This document shows, piece after piece, positions 61,381-64,000 of a stretch of 64,000 nt of DNA (within the stretch, counting starts at the first letter, position 1; each line of letters opens with the position of its first letter). The notes below the pieces were generated by a model. It saw only the letters and a list, made by a program, of their open reading frames with translations, searched no databases and had not been told where the DNA came from. The DNA is taken from assembly GCF_023159225.1 (NCBI RefSeq), contig NC_063171.1, positions 10,155,886 to 10,219,885 of the forward strand. The letters run 5' to 3'. This DNA is from Perognathus longimembris pacificus (taxonomy: Eukaryota; Chordata; Mammalia; Rodentia; Heteromyidae). Both the position numbers and the translations under genes were made by a program.

Positions 61381-62054
61381 CCCTTCTAACTACCTTTGCT
61401 AGATAGGGAATGGCATAAAGAGAAAGAATAGGATCCAGGATGCCAGGTCCCAAGAGCTATGGCAACAAATTGGTGGTCAATATTTTTTTTTCTTGTGGTT
61501 GGATACAAGATACCTTGTTAATCATTTAGGTCAAACACTGTCTTATGCACACCTTTTGGCTTCAGAAGAAAAGCAAATGGTACGGTTATACTTCCTCCTT
61601 CTGAAACACCAAGCCAGAATTGCATTTCTGAGGCCTATTCCCACTGACCACTTCTCTGAGGCCCTGTGGGATTGGTTAAGGCAGGGGAACGAATGCAGTC
61701 ATCCCTGGTAGTGAATATAATTATTATTTTTAATACATTTGTCTTTAGATGTCATGGCTTCCCCCCACATCCCTGATAAGGAGTGAATTAGCACTCATCC
61801 TCAAGAAATAATTTTCCATCTAGTAAAAGAGAACTTAGTTCCACCTGTAAGCACCCCTTATCTTTCTGACCTCCTCCAGAATGTATATTCTAATGGCTGT
61901 ACACAAATGTTCTAGCACATCAATTCAAGTGTCTGGTTACTGGCTTGCTTCTGTGTTTCCATTTCATTTATCTTGAATAATGAGGGACTAAATAACAAGA
62001 TAAAAGAACAGAAAAATCAAGATTTCTTCCTATTTAAAAACATAACCTTAAAAT

Positions 62055-62220
62055 AGTTATATGAGGGGGTTTCAATGTAACATGTCCATTTATATGTACA
62101 TATGTACAATACATCTTGATTAGAGGTGCTCCTTCCATCATTCCCCCTATCTTCCATCTAGTCCAGTCCCACATGACTCATCAAGTCCTCCTTCAATTTT
62201 ACAAGCCTTTGGTAGTACTT
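62055..62220 (-). mobile_element. Antisense L1 3' UTR-like fragment (possible)
   Basis: gggtttcaatgtaacatgtc, cttgattagaggtgctcctt and ccccctatcttccatctag have the pyrimidine-rich look of a reverse L1 3' UTR. Confidence 0.35.
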
Positions 62221-62479
62221 CTGCTTATAGAAATATAGAAGTCTAGATTTTGTTCAATCACTGAAATGGCATACATTGGCCACAACCATCAGCCTAACAC
62301 TAGAATTACATGCAGTGTTAGTATACCGTACATTGAAGTAACCCTGTGGTCTACTAAACCAGCAAATTGAAGTGCTACAATCTGAGATCTTTGTAGACTT
62401 ATCATTGTTACTATCTTTACCATCATTATGCTCATTGAAACAATAACTTCTTAGTCTTTTTTTAATTTTTCATTTTATC

Positions 62480-62610
62480 TATACAAGTACTATGAGGAAG
62501 GAATTACTAATATCCTATTTGAAAAATGGCAAGATCAAATCCCAAATAGTTTACCTGACTAGTTAAAGATTGAAATATGGATTTGGGATTTGATCTTAGA
62601 CCTTCCAAAT
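62480..62610 (+). mobile_element. MIR remnant
   Basis: aagtactatgaggaaggaat, actaatatcctatttgaaaa, tggatttgggatttgatctt follow MIR order. Confidence 0.6.
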
Positions 62611-62942
62611 CCTGAATCTACAATCATTCTTTGTTCTGCATTGTATCCATTCTTGCAGTACAACTTTTCCACAGTTTATCCTGCTTTGTGGAAATCTGTT
62701 CTGAATACAGATAGTGACTGTCATTATCACGTTTAAACAATCTACTGAAATGCTCTACAATTGGTTTGATTATGCGGTTAGCATAGGACTCTCACATGTT
62801 CATGATGGAGTTTTTGAAATGAGAAATATTACCAGATACATCATTTCAGTTCTTCTTTATGCATAAGCAGATCATGTTGTAAAATCTAAATGCCTTAGCA
62901 AAATGTTTAGTAATTTCTGTTAAAACTTTTAAAGTTGAGATT

Positions 62943-63287
62943 TCTTTTGGGGGAAGTGATGAGATTTGAACTTAGAGCCTTGAAATTGTTAAGCATTTAC
63001 TTGACCACTTGAGGAGCCCCACTGTAAAGCCTTTTTTACTGGTCATTTTCAAGATAGGTCTCACTTTATGCCTGGGCTCATGTAGACTATGATACTCCTG
63101 CTTGTGCCTCCTTAAATCCCCTGGGATGGCAAGCCATTGGGCTTCCCCTGTATCTGGAATGACAGGCAAACAGCACCAAGCTTGAAAGGGAGTCTCAGAA
63201 CCTTTTTTGGCCTAGCTGGCCTCAACTACAATCCTCTAGTCTTCTCTGTCAAGTAGCTACAGGCTTGAGCTACTGTGCCTAACCAAA
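62943..63287 (-). mobile_element. Antisense trimeric SINE: tRNA-like arm + two 7SL-like bodies
   Basis: From the left: reverse tRNA-like arm (tttgaacttagagccttgaa, acttgaccacttgaggagcc), first reverse 7SL body (gggctcatgtagactatgat), second (ggcctcaactacaatcctct, aagtagctacaggcttgagc, tactgtgcctaacc). Confidence 0.6.
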
Positions 63288-64000
63288 GTTGAGATATCTT
63301 TGGAGAGACTTGAGAACTAAGTGCAGATTATACTATTGTTCACTTAATTTCCACATTAATAAAACAGGAGGGTGCAGTTTCATTTTTGTTTGGACTACAG
63401 AATAGTTTGAGACTTTTATCAGTCTTTCTAGAAATTACAATGAAACAGAACACATAATCATTTGCTTTTTGAATGCTAAATAATACTAGTATTTTATAGT
63501 ACAACAGTAAAACAAAACCAACAATCCTTACAAAAAAAAAAAAAAAAGGAACAGCTGCTCTCCATATCCTGAGCATGCAGACCGCATCTATCACTATGAT
63601 AATTTGCAAATTAATCTTATTTACTATTGAGGGTACAAGCACAGGCTTGCAATCATTTTCATTCACTATATTTAATCACAGAGGGCTTTTTCTTGGCTGA
63701 TTGAAAAAGGCTTTGTAACAACCCATCTCAATCACAAAGGAGAAGCCTGCCTTCAGGAGGAAGCTGAGCAGATTCGTGGCTGTGCATTCGTGGAGATGCA
63801 TTAATGCATGATAAAGAAGGGAAAAGTAGACTATAAAAATGAGGTGAGGGTCAAAATGACCTGTGCTTAAAAAATTAATGAAGTATTGAATGAATACTTT
63901 CCTGTGACCAAATCACATTTGCTATATTTGTCATAAATGCTTTAGAGGAAGTAAATGTATTTTCATGCCTCTGAATTCCCTCACCATTGATATTACTAAT

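Noticed and set aside
61160..61453. 97-codon - strand frame near exon 10
   Set aside because: It overlaps one copy of the degenerate direct repeat and shows no known protein feature.

Overview
This is nuclear DNA from a rodent, and all its protein-coding sequence belongs to one gene. The best host pointer is a dimeric SINE with a tRNA-Ala/ID-like left arm and a 'Geo' right arm. There are twelve copies here, several with target-site duplications (TSDs) of 10-18 bp. From memory, this IDL-Geo family is restricted to Geomyoidea (kangaroo rats, pocket mice, pocket gophers), so the window is probably from that group. B1, B1-tRNA, MIR, L2 and L1 sequences fit the same picture.

The gene runs on the + strand. 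Ten internal coding exons between 5399 and 60818 have GT-AG borders and a fully consistent phase chain. They give 392 residues with no stop. The product is a WD40 beta-propeller protein with a degenerate EF-hand before the propeller; I recognise it as WDR64 (the WDR49/WDR64 family, testis-biased in other mammals). The first exon here starts inside a codon and the last ends inside one, so both ends of the gene lie outside the window. No other functional protein gene is visible.

Layout. 1-5398: upstream intron with an antisense LTR-like segment, a CA microsatellite, L2, B1 and SINE copies. 5530-14815: a long intron with a mitochondrial insertion (ND6 plus 3' ND5, about 10.43-11.91 kb) that was later split by a 367-bp retroviral solo LTR with a 4-bp TSD. 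14816-25335: six exons in about 10 kb, separated by short introns. 25336-39192: a transposon graveyard. An ancient + strand L1 (ORF1-like from about 26.9 kb, ORF2 remnants to about 33.5 kb) is cut by a younger inverted/rearranged L1, an LTR-like segment, B1 and Geo-type SINEs. 39273-47355: a SINE-rich intron with purine microsatellites and MaLR-like LTR remnants. 47496-60691: the last large intron, with a MIR split by an ID element, a Tigger-like DNA transposon remnant, a G-run, and an L1 with its 3' UTR apparently present twice. 60819-64000: downstream intron, including one half of a degenerate direct repeat that brackets the last exon.

The most unusual material is in the SINEs. Three copies (8515-8930, 40598-40925, 62943-63287) look like trimers of two 7SL/B1-like monomers followed by a tRNA-like arm. 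The Geo arm of the ID-Geo SINEs closely resembles the right arm of the B1-headed SINEs, which suggests an origin for it. All family names come from reading the sequence and from memory, not from a database search.
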